Shown here in pieces: positions 43,629 through 52,295 of a DNA stretch of 64,000 nucleotides. Under the pieces are notes generated by a model that made no database searches, had not been told where the DNA came from, and was given only the letters and a program-made list of their open reading frames with translations. Positions within the stretch are counted from its first letter, which is position 1; every line of letters begins with the position of its first letter. The stretch is from assembly GCA_046294735.1 (NCBI GenBank), contig JBKBKB010000006.1, positions 124,001-188,000 of the forward strand, in the 5' to 3' direction. This DNA comes from 34-65-8 sp046294735. Lineage in GTDB: Bacteria > Pseudomonadota > Alphaproteobacteria > Sphingomonadales > Sphingomonadaceae. The translations under genes were made by a program, and so were the position numbers.

Positions 43629-45068
43629 TCAGGCTGCCTGAGCCTTGATCCGCGCGAGCGATTCTTCTCGTCCCAGAAGGACCAGCACGTCAAAGATACC
43701 GGGCGACGTCGTTGTACCGGTCAGCGCCGCGCGCATTGGCTGCGCCAGCTTGCCCAAACCCAGTTCGAGCTCGTCGGCAAGGCGCTTGGTAGTGGCTTCC
43801 AGCGCATCACTTGTCCAGTCGTTTTCAGCCTCCAACCGGGACGCAACCTGCCCCAGCAAAGCCCGGCCCTGATCGTTGAGCAGCTCGGCTGCCTTGTCGG
43901 TCATTGCAAGCGGGCGCGTGGTGAACAGGAAGCGGGCACCATCGGTCAGTTCGTGCAGATCCCTCGCACGCGGTTTGAGGACGGGCATGGCCCTGGTCAG
44001 CAGCCCTACATCGGCGGTCTCGCCAATCTTGGCGGCGACCAGCGCCGCCAGCCGCGCGTCATCCGCCTCGCGGATATAATGGCCATTGAGATGCTGGAGC
44101 TTCTTGAGGTCGAACCGCGAGGGGCTGCGCCCCACGCCATCAAGATCGAACAGCGCGATGGCTTCCTGGCGGCTGATCTCCTCCCGGTCGCCATGGCCCC
44201 AGCCGAGCCGGAGCAGATAGTTAAACAGCGCCTCAGGCAAGACTCCCAGTTCATCACGATAGGTTTCCACCCCGACCGCACCGTGGCGCTTCGACATCTT
44301 GGCACCGTCGGGGCCGTGGATCAGTGGCACGTGGGCATAGACCGGGTCGGGCCAGCCGGGTTGTCCGGTTTCTTTGGCGATCTGGTTCATCGCCCGGATG
44401 ATCGGCAGCTGGCGGAAAGCATTGTTGAGGTGATCGTCGCCGCGGATCACATGGGTCACGCCCATATCGTGATCATCCACAACCACGGCGAGCATATAGG
44501 TTGGCGTGCCATCACCCCGCAGCAGGATGTAGTCGTCGATTTCGGCATTCTGGACCGTTACTTTGCCCTGAACCTGATCGATGATTGTTGTCGCGCCTTC
44601 GCAGGGCGTTTTCAGGCGGATGGTGTAGGGGGCACCTTCTGGGGCCTCGGCCGGGTCGCGGTCACGCCAGCGCCCGTCATAGCGCAAGGGCTGCTTGTTG
44701 CGGCGCTGTTCCTCGCGCATCGCCTCAAGCTCTTCCGGGGTCGCAAAGCACTTGTATGCATGGCCGGCATCAAGCAGTTGCCGGGCAACTGCGGCATGGC
44801 GCTCTGCCCGCTGAGACTGGAACACCGGCTCGTCATCGAATTCAAGGCCAAGCCAGGCAAGCCCGTCGAGGATCTTGTCAATCGCGTCCTGCGTGCTGCG
44901 CTTGAGATCGGTGTCTTCGATCCGCAGCAGCACCTTGCCGCCATGGTGGCGGGCGTAGAGCCAGTTGAACAGGGCCGTGCGCGCGCCGCCAATGTGCAGA
45001 TAGCCGGTGGGCGATGGCGCAAACCGCGTCACCACCTGGCCGGTTGTGGTGCTGCTATCGCTTGCCAT
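43629..45068 (-). CDS. gltX: Glutamate--tRNA ligase
   Basis: A 479-residue class I aminoacyl-tRNA synthetase. The HIGH signature is RFAPSPTGYLHIGGARTAL (about residues 15-33), and the KMSKS loop is DGAKMSKRHGAVGV (about 247-260). Other family motifs are LLRIEDTDLKRS and VIRGDDHLNNAFRQ. Zinc-binding cysteines of the E. coli type are absent, as in many alphaproteobacteria. The start at 45066-45068 (MASDSSTTTGQVVTRF) overlaps the upstream part of the divergent comEC frame. Confidence 0.96.
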   Translation of the reverse strand: MASDSSTTTGQVVTRFAPSPTGYLHIGGARTALFNWLYARHHGGKVLLRIEDTDLKRSTQDAIDKILDGLAWLGLEFDDEPVFQSQRAERHAAVARQLLDAGHAYKCFATPEELEAMREEQRRNKQPLRYDGRWRDRDPAEAPEGAPYTIRLKTPCEGATTIIDQVQGKVTVQNAEIDDYILLRGDGTPTYMLAVVVDDHDMGVTHVIRGDDHLNNAFRQLPIIRAMNQIAKETGQPGWPDPVYAHVPLIHGPDGAKMSKRHGAVGVETYRDELGVLPEALFNYLLRLGWGHGDREEISRQEAIALFDLDGVGRSPSRFDLKKLQHLNGHYIREADDARLAALVAAKIGETADVGLLTRAMPVLKPRARDLHELTDGARFLFTTRPLAMTDKAAELLNDQGRALLGQVASRLEAENDWTSDALEATTKRLADELELGLGKLAQPMRAALTGTTTSPGIFDVLVLLGREESLARIKAQAA

Positions 45069-45096
45069 GAACGCCCGTTTCCTTTCCTATTGCCGA

Positions 45097-47367
45097 ATGG
45101 CGATCAGCACCGCGCCACATGTGCCCATGGGGGAAGGGCCGGGGCAGGCTCCGGAGCCGACCGATGCTGCAGTGCAGCGCACTTGGCGCAAGGGCGTGCG
45201 CTTGTCCAGCCTCGCTGATCGCTGCGAGACTTTTGTCGGACGGGCCGGTTTCGACCGGGCACCATGGCTGACAGTAGCCTTCGCGGGCGGTATCTCGGCC
45301 TGGTTCGCGCTGGACCGGCCGTGGCAGTGGATCGCAGCAATCGGGGCTTCGGCCTTGCTTGCGATTGCGGCGCTGGCGCTCTGGCGCGATCGGGACACAC
45401 GGGCAGGCCTGCGGATTGCATTGGTGAGTGTGGCGCTGCTGTTCGCCGCCGGGATTGCCACCGTGTGGGCTCGGTCCGCGCTGGTTGGGGCCGAACCGAT
45501 TGCCCGCACCACTGTGACATTGCTCCAGGGCCGCATCCTCGAACGGCAGGAGCAGCCAGCCCAGCAGCGCGTGCGATTGGTGTTGGCCATCCGTGATGCG
45601 GAAGCCGGTCAGGCGCGCAAAGTGCGGATTAACGTCCCGGTTGCCGAGGCTGCGCCGGATCTGGCCGAAGGGGCGGTGATCCGGGTTCGCGCGCGCCTGT
45701 CGCCACCGGCGCCGCCGATGCTCCCGGGCGGCTATGACTTCGCCCGCCGCGCGTGGTTTGATGGTCTGTCCGCGACCGGATCTGCAATCGGCCCGATCGT
45801 GGTGACCGAAGGGGCGCCCGAAGCGCGCGGACTGGCCCGTGCGCAGCGCTGGCTTTCGGCCCATGTCCGATCGCGGGTTGACGGTGCGCCAGGCACGATC
45901 GCCGCCGCCTTTGCCAGCGGCGACCGTGGCGCGATCGACCTCGCCGACGAAGAAGCAATGCGCGATTCCGGGCTGACGCACCTGCTGTCGATCAGCGGCG
46001 TGCATGTCAGTGCGGTTATCGCGGCCGGCTATCTCGTGGCGCTCAAGCTGCTCGCCTTGTGGCCGTGGCTTGTGCTCAGGGTGCGTCTGCCGGTAGCCGC
46101 GGCGGCAGCGGGCGCGGTAACCGGCGTCGCCTATACCCTGCTGACCGGCGCAGAAGTTCCGACCGTGCGCAGTTGCCTTGGTGCCCTGCTGGTTCTCGCG
46201 GCGCTGGCGATGGGACGGGAGCCGCTGTCGGTACGGATGCTGGCAACGGCTGCCTTTCTCGTCCTGCTGGTCTGGCCCGAGGCACTGGTCGGCCCGAGTT
46301 TCCAGATGAGCTTTGCGGCGGTGCTGTCGATCATTGCCTTGCATGAGAGCCGATGGGTCAGGGCCTTCCTTGCGCCACGCGAAGAGAGTTGGCTGGTCCG
46401 GCAGGGGCGGCGGCTTGTGATGCTGCTGCTGACGGGGCTGGTAATCGAGGCGGTATTGACCCCGATTGTGCTGTTTCACTTTCACCGCGCGGGGCTGTAT
46501 GGCGCGTTTGCCAATGTGGTGGCGATTCCACTGGTCACGTTGGTCTCGATGCCGGCGATTGCCCTGGGTCTGGTGCTGGACGCGGCCGGGCTGGGTGCAC
46601 CGGCATGGTGGGTGACGGAGAAGTCGCTCGAAGCGCTGCTCGGCATTGCCCACTGGACTGCGTCGCAGCCCGGCGCGGTCAAGCTGATGCCGCAAATGGG
46701 AACGGTGACATTCGGCCTGTTCGTGGCTGGGGGGCTGTGGCTCGCCTTGTGGCACGGCAGGGTGCGCGCCTGGGGCCTGGTGCCGGTTGTGGCGGGAACC
46801 GCCTTGCTGGTGACGACGCCGGTACCGGATGTCCTGATCTCCACCGACGGACGGCAAGTAGCGATTGCCGGCGAGGGCGATCGGCTGCTGATGCTGCGCG
46901 AAACCCGGAGCGATTATATCCGGGACAACATGCTGGAGACGGCCGGGCTGACCGGGGAGCCTGCGCCTTTGCGGGAATGGCCAGGAGCGCGGTGCAGCCG
47001 CGACTTCTGCAGTATGACAATCGTCCGAGAGGGGCGGGAATGGGCCTTGCTCATGGCCCTGAGCCGGGAGCGGATCGAGGAACGCGCGCTTGCAGCCGCC
47101 TGCGAACAGGCCGACATTGTGGTAGCCGACCGATGGCTGCCGACCAGTTGCCGCCCGCGCTGGCTCAAGGCTGACCGGCAGATGCTATCACGGACTGGTG
47201 GGCTATCCCTTTACCTGGATCAGGACCGGATCGACACCGTCGCCGCTTCACAGGGCGAGCATGGCTGGTGGCGCGACCAGAGTACGTGGCGCCGCCCCGG
47301 CCCGCACCGTACTACCACCGTCAGTGATAGCGGCGGAGCAGCCCGGCCAGCTTCCCCTGCACCTTGA
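45097..47367 (+). CDS. comEC: ComEC/Rec2 family membrane protein
   Basis: About 756 residues; in-frame ATGs at 45067, 45097 and 45127 are all possible starts and none has a clear Shine-Dalgarno. The competence domain is recognised by LTHLLSISGVHVSAVIAAGY and by ten or so hydrophobic helices between about residues 240 and 570, with the DUF4131-type soluble domain before it (EGAVIRVRARLSPPAPPMLPG). The C-terminal part resembles a reduced metallo-beta-lactamase-like domain without a clear HxHxD motif. In transformable bacteria ComEC passes single-stranded DNA across the inner membrane. Its 3' end overlaps the convergent lexA by 47 bp. Confidence 0.88.
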   Translation: MAISTAPHVPMGEGPGQAPEPTDAAVQRTWRKGVRLSSLADRCETFVGRAGFDRAPWLTVAFAGGISAWFALDRPWQWIAAIGASALLAIAALALWRDRDTRAGLRIALVSVALLFAAGIATVWARSALVGAEPIARTTVTLLQGRILERQEQPAQQRVRLVLAIRDAEAGQARKVRINVPVAEAAPDLAEGAVIRVRARLSPPAPPMLPGGYDFARRAWFDGLSATGSAIGPIVVTEGAPEARGLARAQRWLSAHVRSRVDGAPGTIAAAFASGDRGAIDLADEEAMRDSGLTHLLSISGVHVSAVIAAGYLVALKLLALWPWLVLRVRLPVAAAAAGAVTGVAYTLLTGAEVPTVRSCLGALLVLAALAMGREPLSVRMLATAAFLVLLVWPEALVGPSFQMSFAAVLSIIALHESRWVRAFLAPREESWLVRQGRRLVMLLLTGLVIEAVLTPIVLFHFHRAGLYGAFANVVAIPLVTLVSMPAIALGLVLDAAGLGAPAWWVTEKSLEALLGIAHWTASQPGAVKLMPQMGTVTFGLFVAGGLWLALWHGRVRAWGLVPVVAGTALLVTTPVPDVLISTDGRQVAIAGEGDRLLMLRETRSDYIRDNMLETAGLTGEPAPLREWPGARCSRDFCSMTIVREGREWALLMALSRERIEERALAAACEQADIVVADRWLPTSCRPRWLKADRQMLSRTGGLSLYLDQDRIDTVAASQGEHGWWRDQSTWRRPGPHRTTTVSDSGGAARPASPAP

Positions 47368-48013
47368 CCCGGTGCGGTTCATACATCTGGGCATCGTAGC
47401 TTGCATTGGCAGGATCAAGCCGAACCATCCCCGATTCCCGGCGCAGATACTTGAGGGTCGCCTCCTCATTGTCGACCAGCGCGACCACGATCTCGCCATC
47501 GCGGGCGGTGTCGGTGCGGCGGACCAGCGCGAAATCACCATCGAAGATCCCGGCCTCGATCATCGAGTCGCCGGACACTTCGAGCGCGTAATGCTCGCCC
47601 GGGCCGAGCAGGGCGGCGGGCACCGGCAGGCTGGACTGGCCTTCGAGCGCCTCGATCGGGGCACCGGCAGCAATCCGCCCGTGCAGCGGAATTTCGACCA
47701 CGTCGTTGGCCGGCCGCGGGGCAGGCCGAGCTGCGGGCCGTGCCAGGGTGACCGGATCATTGGCGGGAAGCGGCACAGGCTTGCCGCCCGAAACGACGTC
47801 TTCCGGCTGCTTCAGCACTTCCAGCGCGCGGGCGCGGTTGGGCAGGCGGCGGATGAAGCCGCGTTCCTCCAGAGCGGAAATCAGACGATGCACGCCGGAC
47901 TTGCTCTTGAGATCGAGCGCTTCCTTCATTTCTTCAAAACTGGGGGAAATGCCGGTCTCCTCAAGGCGGACCTGGATGAAGCGGATCAATTCGTGCTGCT
48001 TGGCTGTCAGCAT
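47321..48013 (-). CDS. lexA: SOS-response repressor LexA
   Basis: A 230-residue repressor protease. The start at 48011-48013 (MLTAKQHELIRFIQ) is where family similarity begins, with GGGAG upstream. The winged-helix DNA-binding domain covers about 1-70 (GISPSFEEMKEALDLKSKSG, VHRLISALEERGFIRRLPNR). Residues about 75-120 are a Pro/Ala-rich linker. Autocleavage occurs at the Ala-Gly in GRIAAGAPIEA, with catalytic Ser in VSGDSMIEAGI and Lys in IVVALVDNEEATLKYLRR. A LexA box 44-58 bases upstream indicates autoregulation. Confidence 0.97.
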   Translation of the reverse strand: MLTAKQHELIRFIQVRLEETGISPSFEEMKEALDLKSKSGVHRLISALEERGFIRRLPNRARALEVLKQPEDVVSGGKPVPLPANDPVTLARPAARPAPRPANDVVEIPLHGRIAAGAPIEALEGQSSLPVPAALLGPGEHYALEVSGDSMIEAGIFDGDFALVRRTDTARDGEIVVALVDNEEATLKYLRRESGMVRLDPANASYDAQMYEPHRVKVQGKLAGLLRRYH

Positions 48014-48056
48014 CGCGGAGGCTCCCTGTGCCGTTCCTGTTCCGTCCGCGACATGC

Positions 48057-48071
48057 GAACGAATGTGGAAC
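48057..48071 (-). promoter_or_regulatory. LexA operator (alphaproteobacterial SOS box) of lexA
   Basis: On the minus strand the sequence is GTTC-N7-GTTC (GAAC at 48057-48060 and 48068-48071 on plus), an exact match to the direct-repeat SOS box of alphaproteobacteria. It lies 44 bases before the lexA start codon. A second imperfect copy, GTTC-N7-GTCC, is at 48033-48047 on the plus strand. Confidence 0.88.
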
Positions 48072-48104
48072 AATTAGGCAACCCAATCCCTCTAGTCAAG
48101 CATT

Positions 48105-49286
48105 TCAGCCATTCCCGAACAGGTAGACCGGAACAGGTGTTCCCGCTTTAGCCTCACCGGCATGGGCGGGGCGGTCTATCAGCACGTCGGACCGGGCGAG
48201 GCTCAGCAGGGCGCTGCTGTCCTGCTGGGGCATCGGCGACACGCCGCTCGGCCCAAGGACCCCCCGCAGCAGTTCCCGCCTTGCTCCCCCTGCGGGACAG
48301 TCGGCCGCGAGCGGCAGGGTGACGGATTGAGGGAGGCATTCCGCTGCCCCCAGCAATCGGCGCAAGGCGGGCAGCATGAACAGGAAGCCGGTCACGAAGG
48401 CCGAAACCGGATTGCCAGGCAGGCCGAGCACCAATTGCCTGCCGCGCCGGGCGACCATCAGCGGTTTGCCCGGCTTCATTGCGACCTTCCAGAAGTCAAG
48501 CTCAGCCCCGATAGCTTCCAGGGCCAGCCGGGCAAAGTCGTGGTCACCGACCGATGCTCCGCCGGTCAGGACCACCACATCGGCTTCGCGTTGCGTCTCA
48601 AGCGCCGCCACGATTGCCTCAAGCCGATCGGGCAGTGGCGTGCCCTGCCGCACCGCGCAGGGCAGTGTGGCCGCCATGGCGCCGAGCATGGCGCCGTTGC
48701 TGGCGGGGATCTGGTGGACGGCGCTGGAGGCCGCATCTGCAGTCAGTTCGTCCCCGTTGTCGAACACGGCAAGCGTGGGGGCAGCGTGGACTGGCACCGC
48801 CGCATGCCCCGCAGAGAGCGCCAGCGCCAGCTGCGCCGGGCCGATCCGTGTTCCGACTGGGAGCAGGGGATCGCCCGGCACGAATTGGAAGCCCTTGCGG
48901 CGGATGTGCGTGCCGGCTGGCGGATCGTCTCTGGCGGCAACCTGTTCGCCCGCCACCACGGCATCCTCCTGGATCAGCACGCGGTCGGCACCATCGGGCA
49001 TGATCGCGCCGGTCGAGATGCGGAGGCATTGACCGGCAGCGATCGCCCCGACGAACGGCTCGCCGCAGTGGCTCTCCCCCACGCGCCGCCACGGTGGGGC
49101 ACCTGCTACCGCATAGCCATCCATGGCTGATAGGTCGGCAGGAGGCTGGGTCCGCGCCGCCACCAGCGGCCGCGCGAGGTAACGCCCCAGCGCCTGCTCG
49201 ACCGGCACCACCTCCACCGGCATTGGCGCGCACAGGCTCAGCATCCGCGCTTGCGCTTGTTCAATCGTTAGCGCAGGCACCCTCAT
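48105..49286 (-). CDS. moeA: Molybdopterin molybdenumtransferase
   Basis: A 393-residue enzyme that inserts molybdate into adenylated molybdopterin. Motifs: PADLSAMDGYAVAG, IAAGQCLRISTGAIMPDGAD, VVLTGGASVGDHDFARLALE, and KVAMKPGKPLMVARRGRQLV followed by LGLPGNPVSAFVTGFLFMLP. It overlaps moaC by 4 nt (ATGA), so the two are translationally coupled; other Mo-cofactor genes (moaA, moaD, moaE, mog) are not in the window. Confidence 0.93.
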   Translation of the reverse strand: MRVPALTIEQAQARMLSLCAPMPVEVVPVEQALGRYLARPLVAARTQPPADLSAMDGYAVAGAPPWRRVGESHCGEPFVGAIAAGQCLRISTGAIMPDGADRVLIQEDAVVAGEQVAARDDPPAGTHIRRKGFQFVPGDPLLPVGTRIGPAQLALALSAGHAAVPVHAAPTLAVFDNGDELTADAASSAVHQIPASNGAMLGAMAATLPCAVRQGTPLPDRLEAIVAALETQREADVVVLTGGASVGDHDFARLALEAIGAELDFWKVAMKPGKPLMVARRGRQLVLGLPGNPVSAFVTGFLFMLPALRRLLGAAECLPQSVTLPLAADCPAGGARRELLRGVLGPSGVSPMPQQDSSALLSLARSDVLIDRPAHAGEAKAGTPVPVYLFGNG

Positions 49287-49753
49287 TCCCCGACCCAGTC
49301 CCCCGACTTGCCGCCGCTTTTGGCAAGCAGCCGCACCGAGTCGATCACCATGCCCTTGTCGAGCGCCTTAGCCATGTCATAGATTGTGAGCAGCGCCACC
49401 GAAGCGGCTGTCATCGCTTCCATTTCCACCCCGGTCTTGCCGGTGAGCGAGGCTGTGGCGGTGGCCGCGATCCCGCCCTCAACGTAGTCGAACGCGATGT
49501 CCACCGACGTCAGCGCCAGTGGATGGCACAGCGGTATCAGCTCTGCGGTCTTCTTGGCGGCCATGATCCCGGCGATCCGTGCGGTGCCGAGCACATCGCC
49601 CTTGGGCGCATCGCCAGCCCGGATCGCGGCCAGCGCCCCCTCGCTCATCCGGATCACGCCCCCTGCGCGGGCCATGCGCTGCGTTTCGGCCTTGCCGCCG
49701 ACATTGACCATGTGCGCCGCCCCCGAATCGTCGAGATGGGTCAAACGGCTCAT
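49283..49753 (-). CDS. moaC: Cyclic pyranopterin monophosphate synthase
   Basis: A 156-residue enzyme acting with MoaA in the first step of molybdenum-cofactor synthesis. Family motifs are LTHLDDSGAAHMVNVGGKAE, AGIMAAKKTAELIPLCHPLA, and GKTGVEMEAMTAASVALLTI followed by YDMAKALDKGM. It is first of the moaC-moeA pair; its upstream region contains a tandem 8-bp repeat (49791-49807). Confidence 0.95.
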   Translation of the reverse strand: MSRLTHLDDSGAAHMVNVGGKAETQRMARAGGVIRMSEGALAAIRAGDAPKGDVLGTARIAGIMAAKKTAELIPLCHPLALTSVDIAFDYVEGGIAATATASLTGKTGVEMEAMTAASVALLTIYDMAKALDKGMVIDSVRLLAKSGGKSGDWVGE

Positions 49754-49790
49754 CGGCCGTGCCCTTGCAAGTGGCTGGAATCGCCAGACC

Positions 49791-49807
49791 TGTTACACAT
49801 GTTACAC
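49791..49807. repeat. Tandem TGTTACAC repeat upstream of moaC
   Basis: TGTTACAC occurs at 49791-49798 and again at 49800-49807, one base apart, 38-54 bases before the moaC start. Its position is where promoter or operator elements would lie for moaC-moeA. The remaining 180-bp space to trpC holds a small palindrome at 49887-49904 (TCTGCCAT and its complement) and no gene. Confidence 0.45.
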
Positions 49808-49933
49808 TGTGCTGGAGAGAAAAAGCCCGAACAATGGAGGTGACCCGGCAAAGGCAGCAAAACGGACGGATGAAGGCTCATGCTCATCTGCCATCTATGG
49901 CAGACGACCGCCCTGTAGGACAGTGCCTGCGCG

Positions 49934-50725
49934 TCAGACCTGGCCTGTCAAAAGTGCCCGCGTCGCAGCCTCCACGTCCGCCTGCCGCATCAGGCTCTCG
50001 CCCACCAGGAAAGTCCGCACCCCGGCGCGGGCCAGCCGCTTGCAATCGGCATGGCTGTTGATCCCGCTTTCACCGACCAGCAAGGTGCCGGGAGGGGCGA
50101 GCGGGGCTAGCCTCTCGGTGGTGGCAAGATCGGTGGTGAAGGTCTTGAGATCGCGGTTGTTTACGCCAATCAGGCGCGATTTTAGCCGATGGGCGCGCTC
50201 CATCTCGGCCTTGTCATGCACTTCGACCAGCACATCCATCCCGCGTTCCAGCGCCGCCGCTTCGATTTCCGCCATAGCACTGTCTTCAAGCGCGGCGACG
50301 ATGATCAGGATGGCATCGGCGCCGAATGCCCGCGCTTCGGCCACCTGCCATGGATCGACCATGAAATCCTTGCGCAAGGCCGGAAGGTCGCATGCAGCGC
50401 GGGCAGCGACCAGATAATCCTCATGTCCCTGGAAATAGGGTGCATCGGTCAGAACGGACAGGCACGCGGCACCCCCGGCCTGATAGGTGCGGGCGTGGTC
50501 AGCGGGATCGAAGTCGGCCCGGATCAGCCCCTTGGAGGGCGAAGCTTTCTTGATTTCCGCGATCAGGGCAAAGCCATCAGCCGCTTTCGCGCGCAGGGCA
50601 GCCTCGAACCCGCGCGGCGGGGTCTGCCCGGCGGCGCGATGGTCAAGCGCCGTCACCGACTGTTCGGCCCGGCGCTGTGCCACTTCGATCTGCTTGGTGG
50701 CGCAGATTTCCTCAAGCTTGTTCAT
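49934..50725 (-). CDS. trpC: Indole-3-glycerol phosphate synthase
   Basis: A 263-residue TIM-barrel enzyme of tryptophan synthesis, monofunctional (no TrpF fusion). Motifs: FALIAEIKKASPSKGLIRAD with the catalytic lysine, VLTDAPYFQGHEDYL, LRKDFMVDPWQVAEARAFGA, LIGVNNRDLKTFTTDL, and LLVGESGINSHAD. It overlaps trpD by 4 nt (ATGA) and is the last gene of the trp run here; trpF, trpB and trpA are not in the window. Confidence 0.96.
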   Translation of the reverse strand: MNKLEEICATKQIEVAQRRAEQSVTALDHRAAGQTPPRGFEAALRAKAADGFALIAEIKKASPSKGLIRADFDPADHARTYQAGGAACLSVLTDAPYFQGHEDYLVAARAACDLPALRKDFMVDPWQVAEARAFGADAILIIVAALEDSAMAEIEAAALERGMDVLVEVHDKAEMERAHRLKSRLIGVNNRDLKTFTTDLATTERLAPLAPPGTLLVGESGINSHADCKRLARAGVRTFLVGESLMRQADVEAATRALLTGQV

Positions 50726-51714
50726 CGGGCAATCTCGATCCAGCGCGTCAGCAGCGCAGCGGCTGCACCGCTATCGAGCGATTCGGCGGCCCGGGCGGTG
50801 CCGTCTGTCCAATTGGTCGCAGCGCCAGCCACCAGCAGGGTAGCGGCGGCGTTGAACAGCACTGCATCGCGGTAGGGGCCGGGCACACCATCGAGCAGGG
50901 CCTTGAGCGCTTTGGCATTGTGCGCCGGATCGCCGCCGCGGATGGCTTCGACCGGAGCATGGGGCAGCCCGGCAAGGCTGGCATCGACCCGCCGCATCTC
51001 GAAATCTCGCCCGCGAACGTCGGCCAGTTCGTTGCCGCCGGCCAAACTCAGTTCGTCGAGACCCTCGTCGCCGGAAGCGATGAAGGTGCGGATCGTGCCC
51101 AGCCGCGCCTTGGCTTCGGCATAGATCGGGACATAGGCCGGGCGGGCAATCCCGATCAGCTGGCGTTGAACCCCGGCCGGGTTCGACAGCGGCCCCATCA
51201 GATTGAAGATGGTGCGGCGCGCCAGACGCTGGCGGATCGGCTGGATCCGGCCCATCGCCGGGTGATGGTTCCTGGCGAACAGGAAGCAGATGCCGATTTC
51301 GGAGAGGGTCTTCTCAGCGGTGCGGCCAGCGGCTTCCATGTCGAGACCGAGCGCTTCCAGCGTGTCGGCGGCGCCGGCCTTGCTGCTGGCGGCGCGGTTG
51401 CCATGCTTGGCCACTGGCACACCCGCTGCCGCCACCACCAGACTGACGGCGGTCGAGACATTGAGCGTGTGATGCCCGTCTCCGCCGGTTCCACAGCAGT
51501 CGACCGCATTGGCCGGCGCGGTGATTGGGATCAGGCGGGCACGCAAGGCACGCGCGGCCCCGGCGATTTCCTCCGCCGTCTCGCTTCGGTCGGACAGGTC
51601 AACCAGAAAGCGGGCGATCTCGTCCTCGCTGGTTTCGCCGTCCAGGATCCAGCCGAACACTTCCTCGGCTTCGATTTCGCTCAGGTGGGCATCGGCACCG
51701 GGCAGCGATTTCAT
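50722..51714 (-). CDS. trpD: Anthranilate phosphoribosyltransferase
   Basis: A 330-residue enzyme that transfers phosphoribosyl to anthranilate. The start at 51712-51714 (MKSLPGADAHLSEIEAEEVF) overlaps the trpG stop (ATGA). Motifs are VDCCGTGGDGHHTLNVSTAV (PRPP-binding glycine loop), VAKHGNRAASSKAGAADTLE, and FNLMGPLSNPAGVQRQLIGI. Length is usual for monofunctional TrpD. Confidence 0.96.
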   Translation of the reverse strand: MKSLPGADAHLSEIEAEEVFGWILDGETSEDEIARFLVDLSDRSETAEEIAGAARALRARLIPITAPANAVDCCGTGGDGHHTLNVSTAVSLVVAAAGVPVAKHGNRAASSKAGAADTLEALGLDMEAAGRTAEKTLSEIGICFLFARNHHPAMGRIQPIRQRLARRTIFNLMGPLSNPAGVQRQLIGIARPAYVPIYAEAKARLGTIRTFIASGDEGLDELSLAGGNELADVRGRDFEMRRVDASLAGLPHAPVEAIRGGDPAHNAKALKALLDGVPGPYRDAVLFNAAATLLVAGAATNWTDGTARAAESLDSGAAAALLTRWIEIAR

Positions 51715-52295
51715 CGGATGGGCTCCGGCTCTATCCCGCACAGGCGCAGGAAGTTGGCGAGCAGGTCGTGGCCATGCTCGGTGGCGATGGATTCAGGGTG
51801 GAACTGGACCCCGTGGATCGGCAGCTCGACGTGGCGGAAGCCCTGGACATGGCCATCGTTGGAACGCGCGTTGACCGCAAGGCTGGCGGGAATGTCCTCC
51901 ACGATCAGCGAATGGTAGCGGGTGGCGGTGAAAGGGCTGGGTAGCCCCGCGAACACGCCGCTGCCATCATGCGACACCGGGCTGGTCTTGCCGTGCATGA
52001 GCCCGCCGCGCACCACCTTGCCGCCGAAATACTGCCCGATCGACTGGTGGCCGAGGCAGACGCCGAGCAGCGGAAGGCGGGCGTCGGCACAGGCGGCGAC
52101 GAGATCAAGGCTGATCCCCGCCTCGTTTGGCGTGCACGGGCCGGGGGAAATCAGGCAGCCTTTTGCCCCGCTGGTGACCGCCTGCGCAGCGCTGATCGCA
52201 TCATTGCGCTCCACCCGGACCTCGGCCCCCAGCTCCATCAGGTAATGGACCAGGTTGAAGGTGAAACTGTCGTAATTGTCGATGACGAGGATCAT
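51711..52295 (-). CDS. trpG: Anthranilate synthase glutamine amidotransferase component
   Basis: A 194-residue class I amidotransferase that supplies ammonia to TrpE. The start at 52293-52295 (MILVIDNYDSFTFNLVHYL) overlaps the stop of the proline iminopeptidase gene (ATGA). The triad is present: Cys in LLGVCLGHQSIGQYFGG, and His/Glu in HGVQFHPESIATEHG. It is separated from trpE by two unrelated genes on the same strand. The same fold is used by PabA, so it may serve folate synthesis too. Confidence 0.94.
   Translation of the reverse strand: MILVIDNYDSFTFNLVHYLMELGAEVRVERNDAISAAQAVTSGAKGCLISPGPCTPNEAGISLDLVAACADARLPLLGVCLGHQSIGQYFGGKVVRGGLMHGKTSPVSHDGSGVFAGLPSPFTATRYHSLIVEDIPASLAVNARSNDGHVQGFRHVELPIHGVQFHPESIATEHGHDLLANFLRLCGIEPEPIR

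Noticed and set aside
45055..46857. A 600-codon open frame opposite comEC
   Set aside because: The product is an Arg/Gln/Pro-rich low-complexity sequence typical of a shadow frame; comEC on the plus strand has recognisable motifs.
49887..49904. The palindrome TCTGCCAT/ATGGCAGA as a trp terminator
   Set aside because: The stem is short, the loop is only about two bases unless it opens, and no T-run follows on the minus strand.
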